A DNA stretch of 64,000 bases. Origin: Cercis canadensis (taxonomy: Eukaryota > Streptophyta > Magnoliopsida > Fabales > Fabaceae). Of the stretch, positions 48,001 through 62,700 are shown in pieces. The notes under the pieces were generated by a model. The model saw only the letters and a list, made by a program, of their open reading frames with translations, was not told the DNA's origin and ran no database searches. The translations under genes and the position numbers were made by a program. The stretch lies in contig QAOA01003946.1 in assembly GCA_003255065.1 (NCBI GenBank), positions 248,001 to 312,000 on the forward strand, in the 5' to 3' direction. The stretch's first letter is position 1, and every line of letters begins with the position of its first letter.

Positions 48001-51000
48001 TTTAATGAATGGTCGCATGCTTCTCAACTGATATAATAGGGGAGGGAAAGCTAGAGGCCAGGGTGGCACCGGAGAAAATGGAACAATTACTGGCAAAGCT
48101 TGTCCCAAAGGGCTTTATGGTACATTTTGTGAGGTAGATTGTCTTTTCTCCTTTTGTTCCTAATATTGTTATAATTTCATATCTGTGCATGAGCTATGGC
48201 TTTCTTGTCATATGTATCTATGTACTTGGAATATGTGACCATATTCTAACTCCTTGGTGGCTTGGCCAAAACTGTTACTTTCAATGGCTTAAAATGTATG
48301 TATAGAATAATTGAAAGGAATTTGTGGTCTTCATCACAGTTCAGGTTCTAAATCATTTATAGTGACCTGAACAGTGTAGCTGGTGATGAGTAGCTAGTGT
48401 GTGGATTACATATCTGACAGTGATGTATCCAAGGGAGTTTTCCTTAAAGTGATGTTAATGGGTCAAGTTTTAGAAGACTTTGTCGCAATATAACTATGAC
48501 CTCTTAGGTTAAAGGGAGCTGCCTCAAATGAATAGGAGTTATGTTTTCCTTCTTTCTCTCCCGTTCTCTCCCTACTTCCTTTCTTTCCATTTTCTTGTGG
48601 TGACGAATTGATGACTTTTTTACTCACTGACTGACATACTTCTTGCTTACTCCAGGAATGTCCAGCTGGCACTTACAAGAATGTTACCGGATCTGATAGA
48701 TCACTTTGTCACCCCTGTCCTGTTCATGAGCTTCCGCATCGTGCTGTTTATATTTCAGTCCGAGGTAGATTTTACAATTTGGTGCATAGCTTGTTATGTT
48801 TTATATAATGAAAGATATAAACTTTTTGAGATATTCTGCATTCATGGTTCAACATCAATTTTTTTTTTTTTTTGCTAGGGGTGTTTCTGAATGATATATA
48901 CATTTTTGTCCATCTTTATTATATTATTTAGTTAACCATTGCACAAATTCTAAGCTTGTCCCTTTGTCCAGGTGGTATTGCTGAAACTCCTTGCCCTTAC
49001 AAATGCATTTCAGACCGATATCACATGCCTAACTGTTATACAGCTCTAGAAGAGTTAATTTACACATTTGGTGGGCCTTGGCTGTTTGGTCTCTTTCTTA
49101 TGGGTCTCTTAATCCTGTTAGCTCTGGTGCTTAGTGTTGCACGAATGAAATTTGTTGGGGTTGATGAATTACCAGGCCCAGCTCCCACTCAACATGGTTC
49201 TCAAATAGATCACTCTTTCCCTTTCCTGGAGTCACTAAATGAGGTTTTCCTCAAAGATTGTTGTTAAGTTTTTTTTTTATGGCGTTTGAGAGTAAAAATG
49301 TTGTACTCCTTATAATTGGCATTTGTGTACGCACAACCCCCCCCCNNNNNCCCCCCCCCCCCCCCCCCCCCCCCAAACTCCTTTTTTTTTTCTAAAATTT
49401 TTCAACCTTCCCCTTATTAAGATACTGATGAGTTGCTGCCCAATGGATAGGTTTTGGAAACAAACAGAGTTGAGGAATCCCAGAGTCATGTGCACAGAAT
49501 GTACTTTATGGGACCTAATACCTTCAGTGAGCCTTGGCATCTTCCGCATACACCTCCTGAACAAATAAGGGAGATTGTGTAAGTTGAAATTTCTTCTGTT
49601 GAATCTCGTAGATTCCCTAGGTGGAATTTTAGGATGCCCATTGTTTTATTTTATTTTCTTATATTGTCTTTGGGTTTCATGTTGTTGAGATGGAGTTGTT
49701 CCAATTTATTTGAAATGTTAGATACGAGGGTGCATTCAATACGTTTGTGGATGAAATTAATGCTATAGCAGCTTATCAGTGGTGGGAGGGAGCAATATAT
49801 AGCATTCTTTCAGTCCTAGCATATCCCCTTGCATGGTCATGGCAACAATGGCGCCGCAGAATGAGGTTGCAACGTTTGCGTGAGTTTGTTCGATCAGAAT
49901 ATGATCACGCTTGCCTTCGTTCTTGTCGCTCACGGGCTCTCTATGAGGGGATCAAGGTTTGACTTTGAATAACTTATTGGTCAAATGCATTATGGCTTAT
50001 GGCTTCTGTGAACTACCGATGTTTGATAATCAAGTGATTTGTTGATGAATTACCTTGGATATTAGGTGCATTCTTTGATCCAGTTTATGTGTGTGCATAT
50101 GATCTGTTATAATTGTCCTTCATATGGAGTATTTTAGGATACATGGACAATAGAGAATTAGAAACAACTAGCTATCTTGGGCATGAGAATTTGCTTTTGG
50201 GTTAATTTTTTATTTTAGCTTTTGAAACAGTCAATTAAATGATCTAGGAAAACAGGGGTTTTCTCTTTTTATTGTTATAGTGAGATAAATGTGTGTTGGT
50301 GCTTTTGATTCCTCTTTGGGATTGAATGGGGAAATTCATCTTATGTGATTTCTCAGAAGAAGAGAATATAAGTCTACAGTGTATTGAAGAATTATTTATC
50401 AAGAATGGGATTAATTTTAGGATTGCTTTGTAAGTCTGTATTTCAGTATAATGTGTCTAATCTGAGTATTCCATTATCTGTAACAATGGTAAATTGTTAT
50501 ATAAAATTCTAGGTAGCTGCAACTTCTGATTTGATGCTTGCATATATGGACTTCTTTCTTGGTGGGGATGAAAAGAGAAGTGACCTTCCTCCTCGATTAC
50601 ATCAAAGATTTCCGATGTCGCTGCTTTTTGGTGGTGATGGAAGTTATATGGCTCCATTCTCCCTTCACAATGATAATATCCTTACCAATCTCATGAGTCA
50701 GGTTTGTTTGTTTAGTTTATGCGATTCAATGAGTTTGGTTTTTAATGGCTGAAATAAAAGTTTGGTTTAAGTGTATAATGCACATACTTGGATACATGTA
50801 GGTATTTAGGGAGAAAGAGGCTAAATTTTCTGATTCTTTCTTAAAATAGTTAATTATATATGTTTTTTTGGGTGGGTATACATGTATCTTTTTAATGTTG
50901 TTTGCAGTCAGTTCCACCTACTACATGGTATAGACTGGTTGCTGGGTTAAATGCACAATTGCGGTTAGTTCGCCGTGGACGACTAAGAGTAACATTTCTA

Positions 51001-52639
51001 TCTGTCCTCAAATGGCTCGAGACTCAAGCCAATCCTGCTTTGAAAATCCACGGTGTAAGGGTTGATCTTGCCTGGTTTCAGGCTACAACTAGTGGTTATT
51101 GCCACTATGGACTTGTTGTTTATTCTATTGAAGAAGGTAACCCTGCATTTACTGGAGGAAGTTTTGACGGAGCTATAAGAACTGAGGAAAGATCACGGTA
51201 ATTGTTCTTTATAGTCATGGTGCATAGCTTTACCAGATTCTTGTCATATCATGTTCAATGCCTATGTTGTCTAAATTTGTCATAATTGTTAGCATGATAG
51301 ATAGGTGTGCTAGTGTTCTGTATATCATCATATTTTACCGGTTTTACTCTAATATTGGAGTCCATTTTCTTTCTGCTTCAATATGTGCGATTATAATACA
51401 CAATATTAGCATCATATACTTATGAAGCACATGGACAATATAAACATGGTCCATTTAAACATGATGTCATGTGGTTAAGATCTGAAGAAGCATGTGAAGT
51501 GCAATTTACCAATGTATGAGAGATGGTCTTTTTGACTTGGTTTATTTCATTATTGGTTCCCAGGGTTTGGAGCCTTACGAAGGAACATCCTTCTGGGCTT
51601 CCAAGAGGAAGAGAACACTTGAGCCATAATGATAGAATTGAGGAAAACTATGTGAGGCGAAAGACATCTGGAGCTGTCTTAGATATAAACAGTTTACAGA
51701 TGCTTGAAGAGAAGAGAGATATCTTTTATCTTCTCTCTTTTATACTTCATAATACAAAACCTGTTGGACATCAGGTATCTTGTGTTGATAGTTTGACTGC
51801 ATTTCTAGTTCTATTTATTGCATGATGTTGAAACTTACTCTTATTTATTCTTTTCAATTTTTTTTGGGTTAACTGCAGGATCTTGTTGGTTTAGTAATCT
51901 CGATGCTGCTTCTAGGAGATTTTAGCTTAGTATTACTCACTCTGCTTCAGTTGTATTCGATTTCATTGGTGGATGTCTTTCTTGTTTTGATTATATTACC
52001 TTTCGGTATTCTTCTCCCATTTCCTGCTGGAATTAATGCTCTCTTCAGCCATGGACCAAGGCGTTCTGCTGGACTTGCACGTTTGTATGCTCTCTGGAAT
52101 CTTACATCCTTCATTAATGTTGTAAGTTGTCCATCTAATTTTTCTTTTTGGGGAAGTCTATTTAGATTCAGTTGATTGATGATACTTGATCCTTTTATTT
52201 CTTGTCTTGGGCCCGGTGGATTTTTCTACTTATCTGGGTGGAATATTTTTTTTTTTTTACCCCTTTTTAAGTGGGTATCTTATGTTTCTTATTTTTTTTT
52301 CCCAGGTGGTTGCATTTCTTTGTGGATATATTCATTACAACTCTCAATCATCCAGTAAAAAACATCCGAACTTTCAGCCATGGAGTATTAGCATGTAAGG
52401 GGCATCCCCTTAGCTTCCATAAGAGCTCAATTTATGTATGGGAAAAACTGACTAGCATAGCTTTCTGTTTCCCCACTGGTTGTGAATGCAGGGATGAAAG
52501 TGAATGGTGGATTTTCCCAGCTGGATTGGTTGTGTGTAAATTGTTCCAGTCTCAACTCATCAATTGGCATGTTGCTAATCTGGAGATTCAAGACCGTTCG
52601 TTGTATAGTAATGATTTTGAGCTGTTCTGGCAGTCTTGA
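42030..52639 (+). CDS. Large glycine-rich membrane protein (plant family of At4g32920/At5g11700/At5g47020)
   Basis: Twenty-two exons join in frame to 1455 aa: 42030-42868, 43609-43724, 44128-44336, 45270-45389, 45668-45796, 45867-45992, 46105-46160, 46256-46355, 46458-46575, 46677-46886, 46991-47327, 48040-48133, 48656-48764, 48972-49243, 49451-49578, 49722-49956, 50513-50701, 50908-51197, 51564-51774, 51879-52121, 52306-52394, 52492-52639. Residues 1-27 are a signal peptide (FFTIFLLTVLF), followed by a Pro run. A long extracellular part has Gly-rich blocks ([32 protein letters not shown]), many N-glycosylation sites and a Cys-rich GLYGTFCEECPAGTYKNVTG region. A transmembrane helix (WLFGLFLMGLLILLALVL) and several more in the last 250 residues (LVGLVISMLLLGDFSLVLL and LWNLTSFINVVVAFLCGYIH) end it. 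Function is unknown; a cell-surface role is inferred. Confidence 0.92.
49337..49374. other. Poly-C run with NNNNN gap
   Basis: A C homopolymer from 49337 to 49374 is interrupted by five Ns (49346-49350). It lies in intron 14 of the glycine-rich gene and does not affect the coding model. True length is unknown. Confidence 0.9.
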
Positions 52640-53783
52640 TGGGGTGCGTCCACGGCATATATTCCACATTAACAAGCTTTTTTGCTCCCTTTTATGATAC
52701 GTCACGTGTTTGAATATGCGTAATCAAGAATAGGTCAATGATTGACATAGCGATGTAGAAAAAGAAAATGCAAGGTGGGGAAAATAGTAATACAGAAATT
52801 CAAAATAGAAAAAAAAAAAAATTTGTAGAGGCATTCATTACGGTAACCCCTAATGTTTGACGAGCTTGTTTTTGTTCCCTTGAATTTCCCTACCATGTAA
52901 ATATAAATTCAATGAGCGGTTATTTTAGAGTACCATGTTTGTTGTCTTTGTCTTATCTCTTGCATTTTAGGATTTTGTTCAATTGGTGAACTTGTTCAAA
53001 TCTTGACTATCACATTAAGTAAATCCTTCACAAGATGCGTAGCACTGTTGACTTAGAATTTGAACCATGACCTTGTGATAAACTCAATTGCGGATCAATA
53101 AAGATGTTTTTTGTTCTTTTATGGTATTTAGAAAACGGTATGATGTAAGATTAATATGGTATCTAATGAGTTTAGCCTTACTATCATAGCTGGTATGCAT
53201 CACCGATTCCCAGAGGGTACAGAATGTGCTCAGGTTGACTATAATAGGAGGTCCTTACTCTTATCAGGTTAACTGGGAAAGCTGACACCAGTGCCATAGA
53301 ACAGGTATAGCTGATTGTGGCAGCCTAAACCAAAAATACGTCGGCAGTCCAGTGTTGCACCTAAGAATACTTGTAACCTAATAAGGCCAGCTAATCCTGA
53401 AATAACTTATGCACTCTAATGGCTTTGGTGTCCCCTCTAGAACACTCAGCAGAGTGTTCGTCCCAGAAATATGCTACTTTTGCATGGCACTCCAACAAGG
53501 CAACAATATGAAAATCTTTATATCATATACAAAAGTAGGATGAGAAAAAAGAAAATGAGGGGACCTTTCGCACCTAAGTTCACAATTACAGCCATCATTT
53601 TAAAATGCGATGACACTACTATTTCAACTCAAAGCGCTCAACTTGAATTCTAGTTACATGTTGGCTACCACGTTTTTCTTATAACACATCAAGATTTACA
53701 AGTTGCATTCACATCTTCATGCTTTATTCTGGAGCAACAGGACAGCTTCCACCATATCATCAAATCCATTATACTTAGATAAG
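52640..53783. other. Spacer between two convergent genes
   Basis: This contains the 3' flanks of the glycine-rich gene (+) and the CABIN1-like gene (-). I see no additional gene, hairpin RNA or transposon. Confidence 0.45.
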
Positions 53784-56700
53784 TCAACCTCTCCCTGGAT
53801 CTCGTTCATGTCCCATCAAATTGCTTCTTTCTGCAATGTTAATGTTGCAGTGATGCAGTGGGGGAGAAGCAAAGAGATTCTTTTGAATCTCATCAGAGGC
53901 AGGAAGTGAACTCACAGAATTAGTGTTAATGCTGCCAGAAAATGAACCAGACCCCATTGTGGTCACATGAGTAGGATCCACATCAATGCATCCAGCAGAA
54001 TTTGCTCCATCTTTCCCGCTACCTACAACAGGTAAGTAAACTTAATATTGTATAAGACAACTCAAGGCCCATGCCAATCAGTAAATGGTTGCAAATTTAG
54101 GTGATGCCACGTTGGAGGCAATAGAACAGTTGAATTCAGGAAACTGATGATCTTAAAATTCCAAATAAATAAGAAATATAAAGCATTAATGTATGGAGTA
54201 TGGACTTTCTTGGATCACTACCCTCAATACCAATAGCAATAAGGTCTCGAAAGTATTAAAAGAGGATGAATAACCTGTAAGCGTAGGGGCAACAGCAGGT
54301 GAATTCAAATTAGCCGATGAACTTCCACTTCCCCTTTTCATTTTTGACTGCAGAAAACCACCAGTGAAGATTTGTTACCGTGTCTGTCACCCTTATGTCA
54401 ACATAATAAAAGTAAAAAATATGTTTCTCTCTTAACTAAAATATATCTGCTAAGCTGAGATTGTAGAAAATTACTTTACAATGACAATGACTCCCACAAG
54501 CTTCAATAGTCAAGGGGAAATGTACTCCTAACTTACAACTCATACAGGAGAAAAGCCAAGGTCTATTAAGAAAGATTTGAATGTCAAGCACCTTACTCAA
54601 AGATGCCATCAGTGTTTGTTCTTGCTAACAGATGTTCTTGCACAGGAGAAAACTTCAGTTTGCATACCTTGGTAATTTCTTCACAATGCTTTACAACAAA
54701 TGAGATATTTGCACAACGACCATGCAATAGCGCATAGGCCCACAAGAGAAGCTTCCTTGGGATGCTCAGGTCAAGGGCATCAATCCCATTCATAGTTGGG
54801 TGAAACTGTGTTTCTGTTACTAATTGAGACGGAATCAGATAAAGATTGAGGTCAGAGGCAAGCATTACAGAAGAACTCTCACGGTAAAAATTGTAGGAAG
54901 CTCTAAGCAAAGTGTTTGCACACTCCAAATTTTCATCCGAAGCTTTCTTGATCACTATATTCTTTAGTTTTGATAAAACAGGGGTCCATTTTGTTTCAAG
55001 TTTTTCCAAATGAATTGGATCTTCATAAGCTGTACTCCATAATTCATGTATTTGCAGATCGATACAGAGCAACTGGCTACTGTCCATCCCACCATCTGTC
55101 AAATTAAGGACTTGTATCTCATTTGAAAATCGACATGATAATGGAGTGATTTGTGCCAAGTTATATATAAGAGATCGGCACCAAGCAACAGAAGCATGCC
55201 TACAAACTTTTGCACAATTACTATTAGAAAGCTTAGGATTCTTAAAACGTTTCCGAATCTTCTCATTTATTGCTTCCAGAGTTTCTAGTTTCCCATTCTT
55301 CTCCAATGACACAATATGTTCATGAAGATATCTGCAAGAGTTAGAAGATTTGTGTTAGATTTCCAAGATTGCAATTGGCATATTAAATTTTATACACAGT
55401 AATTTCAATGAGAGATGCTCCAACAGGGGATTGGTGAACTTGAGACTTTTCCAGAAAAAAAGATATCATATATTTGTTTTAACTGATTACCCATATAAGA
55501 TACTCTCTGATGTATCTGGACTTTTAATTTCAGGCAAGCCGCATATCTCTGGCCATAGGCTCCCTTGCTCCATGAACAATGCAAACATTCTTTCCACCAC
55601 ATGGTCAGAACTGCTTATTGAACCAGAGCTGGCACTTTGAGAAGGATACATGGATGAAATCAGGGCCTTTATATACCTTCCAATGGCTACTGGTACGAGA
55701 TCTTCGATGCATAATGAAAACTGTGTGCATGGTGGAAGTAAACACCAAAGGAGTTGAGTGTCAGAGCTGTGGACAAGGTATGCAAAACTGACAGAAGAAA
55801 TGATGCAGGTTCCAGCTGAGGGGTAACTAATTCTGCCATTCAAAATGTAATATCACTCAACAAACATGGAAAATTTTCCTCTACAGTCAGAGGATCACTA
55901 AAAAGTCAGAGAAACAAGGAGACTGTCTACTCCAGAATTTAGAGAGCGTGCAGAAGGGTCTTTGCACGCTCTTTCTGGAACAGGTAGTGAACAAAAGTAG
56001 TACTTTCCTCCCCACTAATACTCTGGTTTGTTTCAGAGAATCTGATAATAAATCCTTCAATTCAAATCAGATTTTGATCTGGTCATGAAAGTGGGTTCCT
56101 TCATACATGGTTAAACTCTAAACCCATATCTATGGTAAAATACCATACCCCAATCTTCTTCATCTTAACCTAACCATTCCTTACTGCCATCCCGGTTAGC
56201 AGATCAAACAATTCATATCAATCAAGTGAAATAAATTCCTAGTACCGCATCAATATTAAATCACTATTTCCCCTCAAAACAAAAGAGATCTATGAGAACA
56301 ATTGAAGCATCTATTAAACTGTAGATGTTACTATCTGCTGATGTATAAATTCTGTCAAAGCAGCAAATCAGGCTCTTGGGACTCACCCTCTTATCTGCCC
56401 GAAGAGAAATATAAGCACGCTCAAGTGTACATCTATCTCCAGTCTCCTCCAATAGTTTGAGATAAAACAGCACATACTTTCGAATACAGGTAATGAATTT
56501 TCGAGAACTTTCGGGTAAATTAACCTCAAGGCCCTTTTTATTCCCTGCAGAACCTGGTGTTTTGCGCCTGATATCATCAAATACAAAACAGGTCAGTAGC
56601 CGATAGTATTGCAGTTTCCATGCACCTTCATAGCACATAATAAACAAGTCAAATTCCTCTAATTTTATTTCATTGGGAAGTGAAGTCCCTGAGTCACTTA

Positions 56701-59700
56701 AGTATGGCATTTTGAGTGGAATTTCTTCAAATTTGAAAAATAAAAATAAAAATTGTAGATACCAAGAGATAATATCTTCTACATCGGCAAAAGTTTTGTG
56801 TGGACACCAATTTATTTTGTGTGGACACCAATTTATGGTACCAAAGTATAAGCCCTCACTTGTTCGTGATAAATTTTCATTTTCTTCTAGTTCCAACTAA
56901 CAAAAAGACAGAAATTTTTTTTGGGCGGGGGGGTGGGGGAGAGAATAAGTTGTACCTTCCTTTTTTGACCATGCTATCAATTTCCCACATATTTATTGTA
57001 AAAGATGAACGTGAAGATTTGAAGCAGAAAGACAGTTGATCTTTTGCCCTCTCTATATCACCACTCTCAGCCCTTCTATACAACCCTTGAGCCAACATGT
57101 ATCTGGCCTTATGAAAATGTTTGAGATCGCCTTCTACACAGGTTTCAAGGGCAGAAAGGCAATCATTGTAAAGCATGGACCATGCCTTATCCAATTTGAG
57201 CAATCCTTCATGGTTTAACTCCTCAGAATTGGCTAGAATACATCTATCCTTTGTACTCAATAATAAGCAATCCATTTCACCAAGGATATTCATGACATCT
57301 TCTTTTACAGATTGATTAAAGGAATTTGCTGAAAGAACCTGTTGAGGGCCCAAAATTGTCAAAAAATGTAGATAGATCACAACATATTATCGTGTCAGTT
57401 AGAAAACTAAAAGATTGACTGTTAAATTATCATTTTAAAGAAAGGGGAAGAAGAAAGATAGGACAGTTAATGGAATTAGAATAAATGCACACAGCAAAGA
57501 CATATCATTCACAAAAGTAAGTATTGAAAAGAGTTAAGTGATCAAAGAAGGAAAAAAACCTTCAAAATCTCCAAATTTTGTTTTCCACACTTAAATAGTA
57601 GCTTCAAGCGCGAGGCATGCATCCTGTAGACAGGATCTACAGCTGACATATTCAAAGCAATAGCTTTATTGTAATATGACAATGCAACATCATGTGGATA
57701 TCCAAGCTTCTCACTCAGTTTGCCCAAGTAAAACGCATGCAACCAATCTTGCCTGTTTGAAGAATCAAAACAATTCATCAACCTCATAACAGAACTAAAG
57801 CGACACAAATGATAACAGTGCAAAAGGAAAGGGGATATACTTGAGTGTGAAGGCTTTCTTAAAATGTTTCATTGAGTTCTCACAAAACATCATCCACGCT
57901 GCATCCTTTGAGGGCAAAATAGATCTCTGATCAAAAAATGGCACTACATTCTGGAGGCTGTCGTAGTATACCAATGCTAACAATTCATGTATCTCACACT
58001 GGAACCACATGAAGTTCATGGAAGTAGTTAACAACATATCCATATACATTTGTCAAGACAAATATGACCTACATCAGTGAAGATCTCGATTTGTATGATT
58101 TTATCTAGAAATAACATTGTAAGCATATATATGGGTGTTGTGCAGATCCATAACCACATGGATCCTATTATATTACAGGCACAAAGATAATCGTTCTTGT
58201 ACATTTGATTATCCTAAAATACTATCAGACATATTTAGGAACAATAAGCTACCATAAGTAATAAATGCCATATATTACTAATAATTTAACGTGCAGATAA
58301 CTCTAGGAGGGACCTGTTTTTGGGTCAAATACTTTGCTTTTTTTAGTTAAAAGCCATGTTGAATTGACCCAATGAAAGAACTACAGGGTAGCCACCATTC
58401 TCATCCAAAAAAATAAGACAGGAAAGACTTCCCTCCCCACTTAGAACAAGCAGAATAAAAATATATATAGAGGGCAAAACCTGCTGAGAAGATGTCTTTG
58501 CCAATGCTAAACTCATTAGTAGGCACCGTCTACTCCTCCTTCGGCTTGTTTCCACTCTCTCAGGTAAAGTAGCATTCTTCCTCCACCCTACTACATTAAT
58601 GTGCTTGCTACCATCATTCAACAACAAATCTACTTCCTGTTTCAGTGCAATCAAAAGAACATCAGGAAACCAAACTGTAGATGGAAAACATATTATGAAG
58701 TCAAGACATCAGTGTTTGTTGTGGATTTCACAGTATTTAAATTTCAATGTGCCAAACAACAGTTTAACTTGCCTCATCATAAATATTTCCAAGTTTCTGC
58801 CAACTTTCAAAGCGTAGAGGATTGTACATGAGATCATATTTGAAGAGTTTAGCATTTTGTTCAACAAATTCTTCACCTTCTTTTGTAAGGACAAAACCGG
58901 GCCATTTATCTGTTGCACTCATTTCCTCAGACAGAGCTAGGAAATAATACAAGTCACAATAGACCTCCAAATATGGCTCAGACCTAAAATTCAAAGCAGA
59001 CAGTAAGATAACTCCAACAAGCTAACCAAGGAATATGGATATTCTAAACACTATTTAGTATTAATCAGAAGTGAAGGTTAAAATACATACAAAATAAAGC
59101 ACCTACAGTACTGCACACGTGCATACCTCCCAAATAATGATGCATTATACTGCACAAGGCCTCCCACATCAGGAAACATATTCTTGGTTATGGTTTCAAG
59201 AAACCCATTTGACCCAGCCTCTTCCGAGAGTTTATCTTCACACAGATCAGGATCATCTAAGAACTTATCTATCGGATTTCCAGCCAAGACATCTTCTGGT
59301 GGCTGCGGAAAGTGCTTCCTGATAGCTCTTAAGACTCTACGAAGTTTGACCAATCCAGTCTTCTGATACACAGAATTTTTAACAAAATAAGAATGGAAAA
59401 CAGACATTGCTATACTGCAGACAAGCTGAACTATACAAATAAGAAACACACACAGAGTGAGACAGAGAGTACTCACAGAAGAGGCCTTTGCATAGGGAAG
59501 GATATACTTGAAAACATCAGCACACTGTTCCTTGGTCTGATAGTCTCCCCGGCTGGTATTTTTGTGCATCACTGGATCATCTTCATAAGATGAATCAGAT
59601 CTTAGATTCAATCCATATAAGCAGAAAAAGCACTGGTCTAAAGCACTGTCAATTTTTGATTCTAGTTCCTCCCTTTCATCTTCAGTAAGTTCATCTTCAC

Positions 59701-62700
59701 ATTCAGCCAATTGATTGATTGAGTTTTCAACTTTGTTGACCTTACTGTCAGACTCAGTACCTCCATGATTTTCGTACTCTACTTCCTTACTGTCTTCATT
59801 GTGGACTTTGTGAGATGAAACTCTATTGGATATTAATCCTTGAGCAACAATCTTCTCCTCAACACTAATTTCTTCTAATTTGGCCTGATCCATCAGGAGG
59901 TCTAACGCATCCGACTTTGACTCATCTAAAGAGGCATTAACAAGAATGTTTTGAGAGACCTTCTCCTCACATTGAGTTGGTTCTTTATTTAATGGGTTGA
60001 AGATAGATTTAAGCTTCATATCCAATGCCAAGAGATGCTTTATGGCAAATCTAAGAAATGTTCCTTCCTCGCCTTTCCCTCCTTCACCCACACAGCAAAG
60101 TCCATACTCAGCAAGCAAGTCATGTGTTGCAACAATTAGATCAACCTGAGATGAGAATTCAAGAAACAATATAGAAGCATTTAAGAAATGAGAATCACTA
60201 AAATGACCATTTCATCTAAAGTGAATTTCTTCCGAGATAGCTTACTTGAGTTTTGACAGGTGTAGTCGGGTTAAGATGCTGAAGTTTGCAAAACACGATA
60301 GCTGCATCAACGAAACAGCTGCTTTCTGCTTGATCAGAAATTACTTGAGCTGAGGCTTTATTGCAGATAAGTATGTTTGCAACATAACTCATGATTGACA
60401 ACAGCAGAGATTGAATTTGACCAATGCTGCTCATTGTAACAGTTAGGCCTTTCTGCAGGCATAAGAACAGTTATGGTTTCACAATCGGAAAACATACCAT
60501 CACTAAAACTCTTAAGTAGACAAAAGGTGGTGTTACTAAAACCAAGTTAGATATATTCACCAACTCTCAGTCTATAGCTACATTAATTTCAATTAAAACC
60601 GAATTGTTCTTAAATCAAGAATAAACAACTTCTGTAAATGGATGTCCAGCTCAATTAAACCAGATTTAGAATAAAAAGCAAGCAGACTCTAGAGGTCAGC
60701 AGTATATCTCAAGATTCTCAACTGGAGAAATAAGTCAAGTAACATTTTAGAGAAATTATGCATCCATTCTTTGTCAACCCCATATATCATGAGTGAAAAT
60801 AAATCAATAATTTTTTCAATCCCATATACCAGACAATGAAAAAAGTAGCATAATAATATAGTTCATGAACGTTCTTCCTGGTTGAACTGGAGAATGGTTT
60901 TTAAGAAATATACTTCAAGCCCATGTCAAATGAACCCAAAACTACCAAAAGAATGATATTTACTTACAGAATCTCCAGGATGATCGATAACTTTCTTCAC
61001 TTGTGATACACAGTCGGAGAGTGCCTTCACTTCCTCTGCAACCAAGTAATTACAGTACTTGCTTGAACTTTCCTTTGATTCAATATCAAGATTAGGAGGT
61101 GTGCTTAAACTCAATGTTTGATGGGAGGATTTAAATGATGGAACGCATACATTAAACCCCGTCATTGCCATAAGTATCTGCAGCTTCCGACGATGACCAT
61201 TCAAATACATCTCCATATCAATAGGCTTTGTCTTCTGACACGCTTCTATTAGAACATCTAAAGCCATGAGTTCAGTGGAAGTAATTTTTTCATCTTTTTT
61301 ATCTGCCATGGTTAAAGAAAATGAGTCAATGTAGACATCCTGTGTAGAGAATAGAAGTGGAGAAAGCAAAGACACACACTCCATATGCATTTCTTTTTCA
61401 ATCATCTTAATGACAGACTTTTCCATCAATAAATTGACCTTTAACATATTAATCTCATAAAGAACTCTATCAATGCTTAGCTCTTTTATAGCCCTGCAAT
61501 ATGGGCGGCAGACTGAGTGTAGAGAATCATCCATATTTTCTCTCTTTGCCAAAAGTGACAAAGAAATACAAAATTCTTCACAAGCTTTGGCCTTGTTGCC
61601 ATCAAAAACAGACAATCTCCCACTTAACCAGAAGAATCGAACCCAAAATGAACTATTATTAGTTAGAATTGAACTATCTAAATTTGAATCTCTCTCAATC
61701 GAGGTATTTTTTAACAGTCTATTGGTCTCTTGGAAACTATCAACCAAAGTACGACCTTCATCCTTCAACTTGTGAGTCAAGTGAAAAGGATAATCCAGAG
61801 CTACAGACTCTATGATCTTACAAAGATGGTAAGATGTCTCTGACATAAATTCTGATTGTTTAGAACCACTTGAGGAGCATAATCCAAAGTCATAATATAG
61901 CTCAGCAAGAAAAAGACTACATTCAGAGGTTCTTTCCTTTCCCCAGTGCCTTGTCAACTTCTCCAACTCCAAGAATTTGACAAAACCATCCTGATGCGCA
62001 AGGCCTTGTCTTGTAATGTCTTCTAAAAGCAAGTGCCCCATATGGTAAGCACCATAATTTTTTGAAGTTTCTCTTACAAATCTAGAAACATTATTATATT
62101 CTGTATTTACTGAATTGGACGATGTAGCGGTCTCAATAGTATCTCTACCACCCAATCCACCAGCAATAAAAGGTTCTAGGTATTGAATGACCACCTTGGC
62201 TCGGTTCTTGCCACAAGAAGAATCAGATTCTTCTTTCCCTGGTTTACGACTCCTGAGCCTTTCAAGACGAGAACTTCGCCTCTCATGTGGTTGATCTTCT
62301 TGAGTATTTGCTTCTTTTTCTTTAAGGGAACTTGTTCTTTCCATATAACCATCACCAAAAGCCATATTTTCACTACTGGACCCTTTTCCTTCCAAAGGGT
62401 TCATGACAGCATCTGAACTAGGAGTTAAGCGCATGCTTAACCTGATGTCCCCAGATTTGCGTTCTCTTTCAGGTCCTGTCTCAGCACTTTGCACATTCAA
62501 CGAGAATAAAATCTCCAACAGTGCTTCAGTAAGAGCCACCCAAGAAGCTTCTGTCAGGTGCAATTCTATGTTCTGGTTCAGCTTTTTGAATGCAACATCC
62601 TTGCCTAGATTCTCATTTTTAGCTTTCCTCTTGTCAGTAAATTTGAGCCGCACATGTTTAGGTTCCAGCTTGTCTATGCCTCTAGGAGCAAATGGCAATG

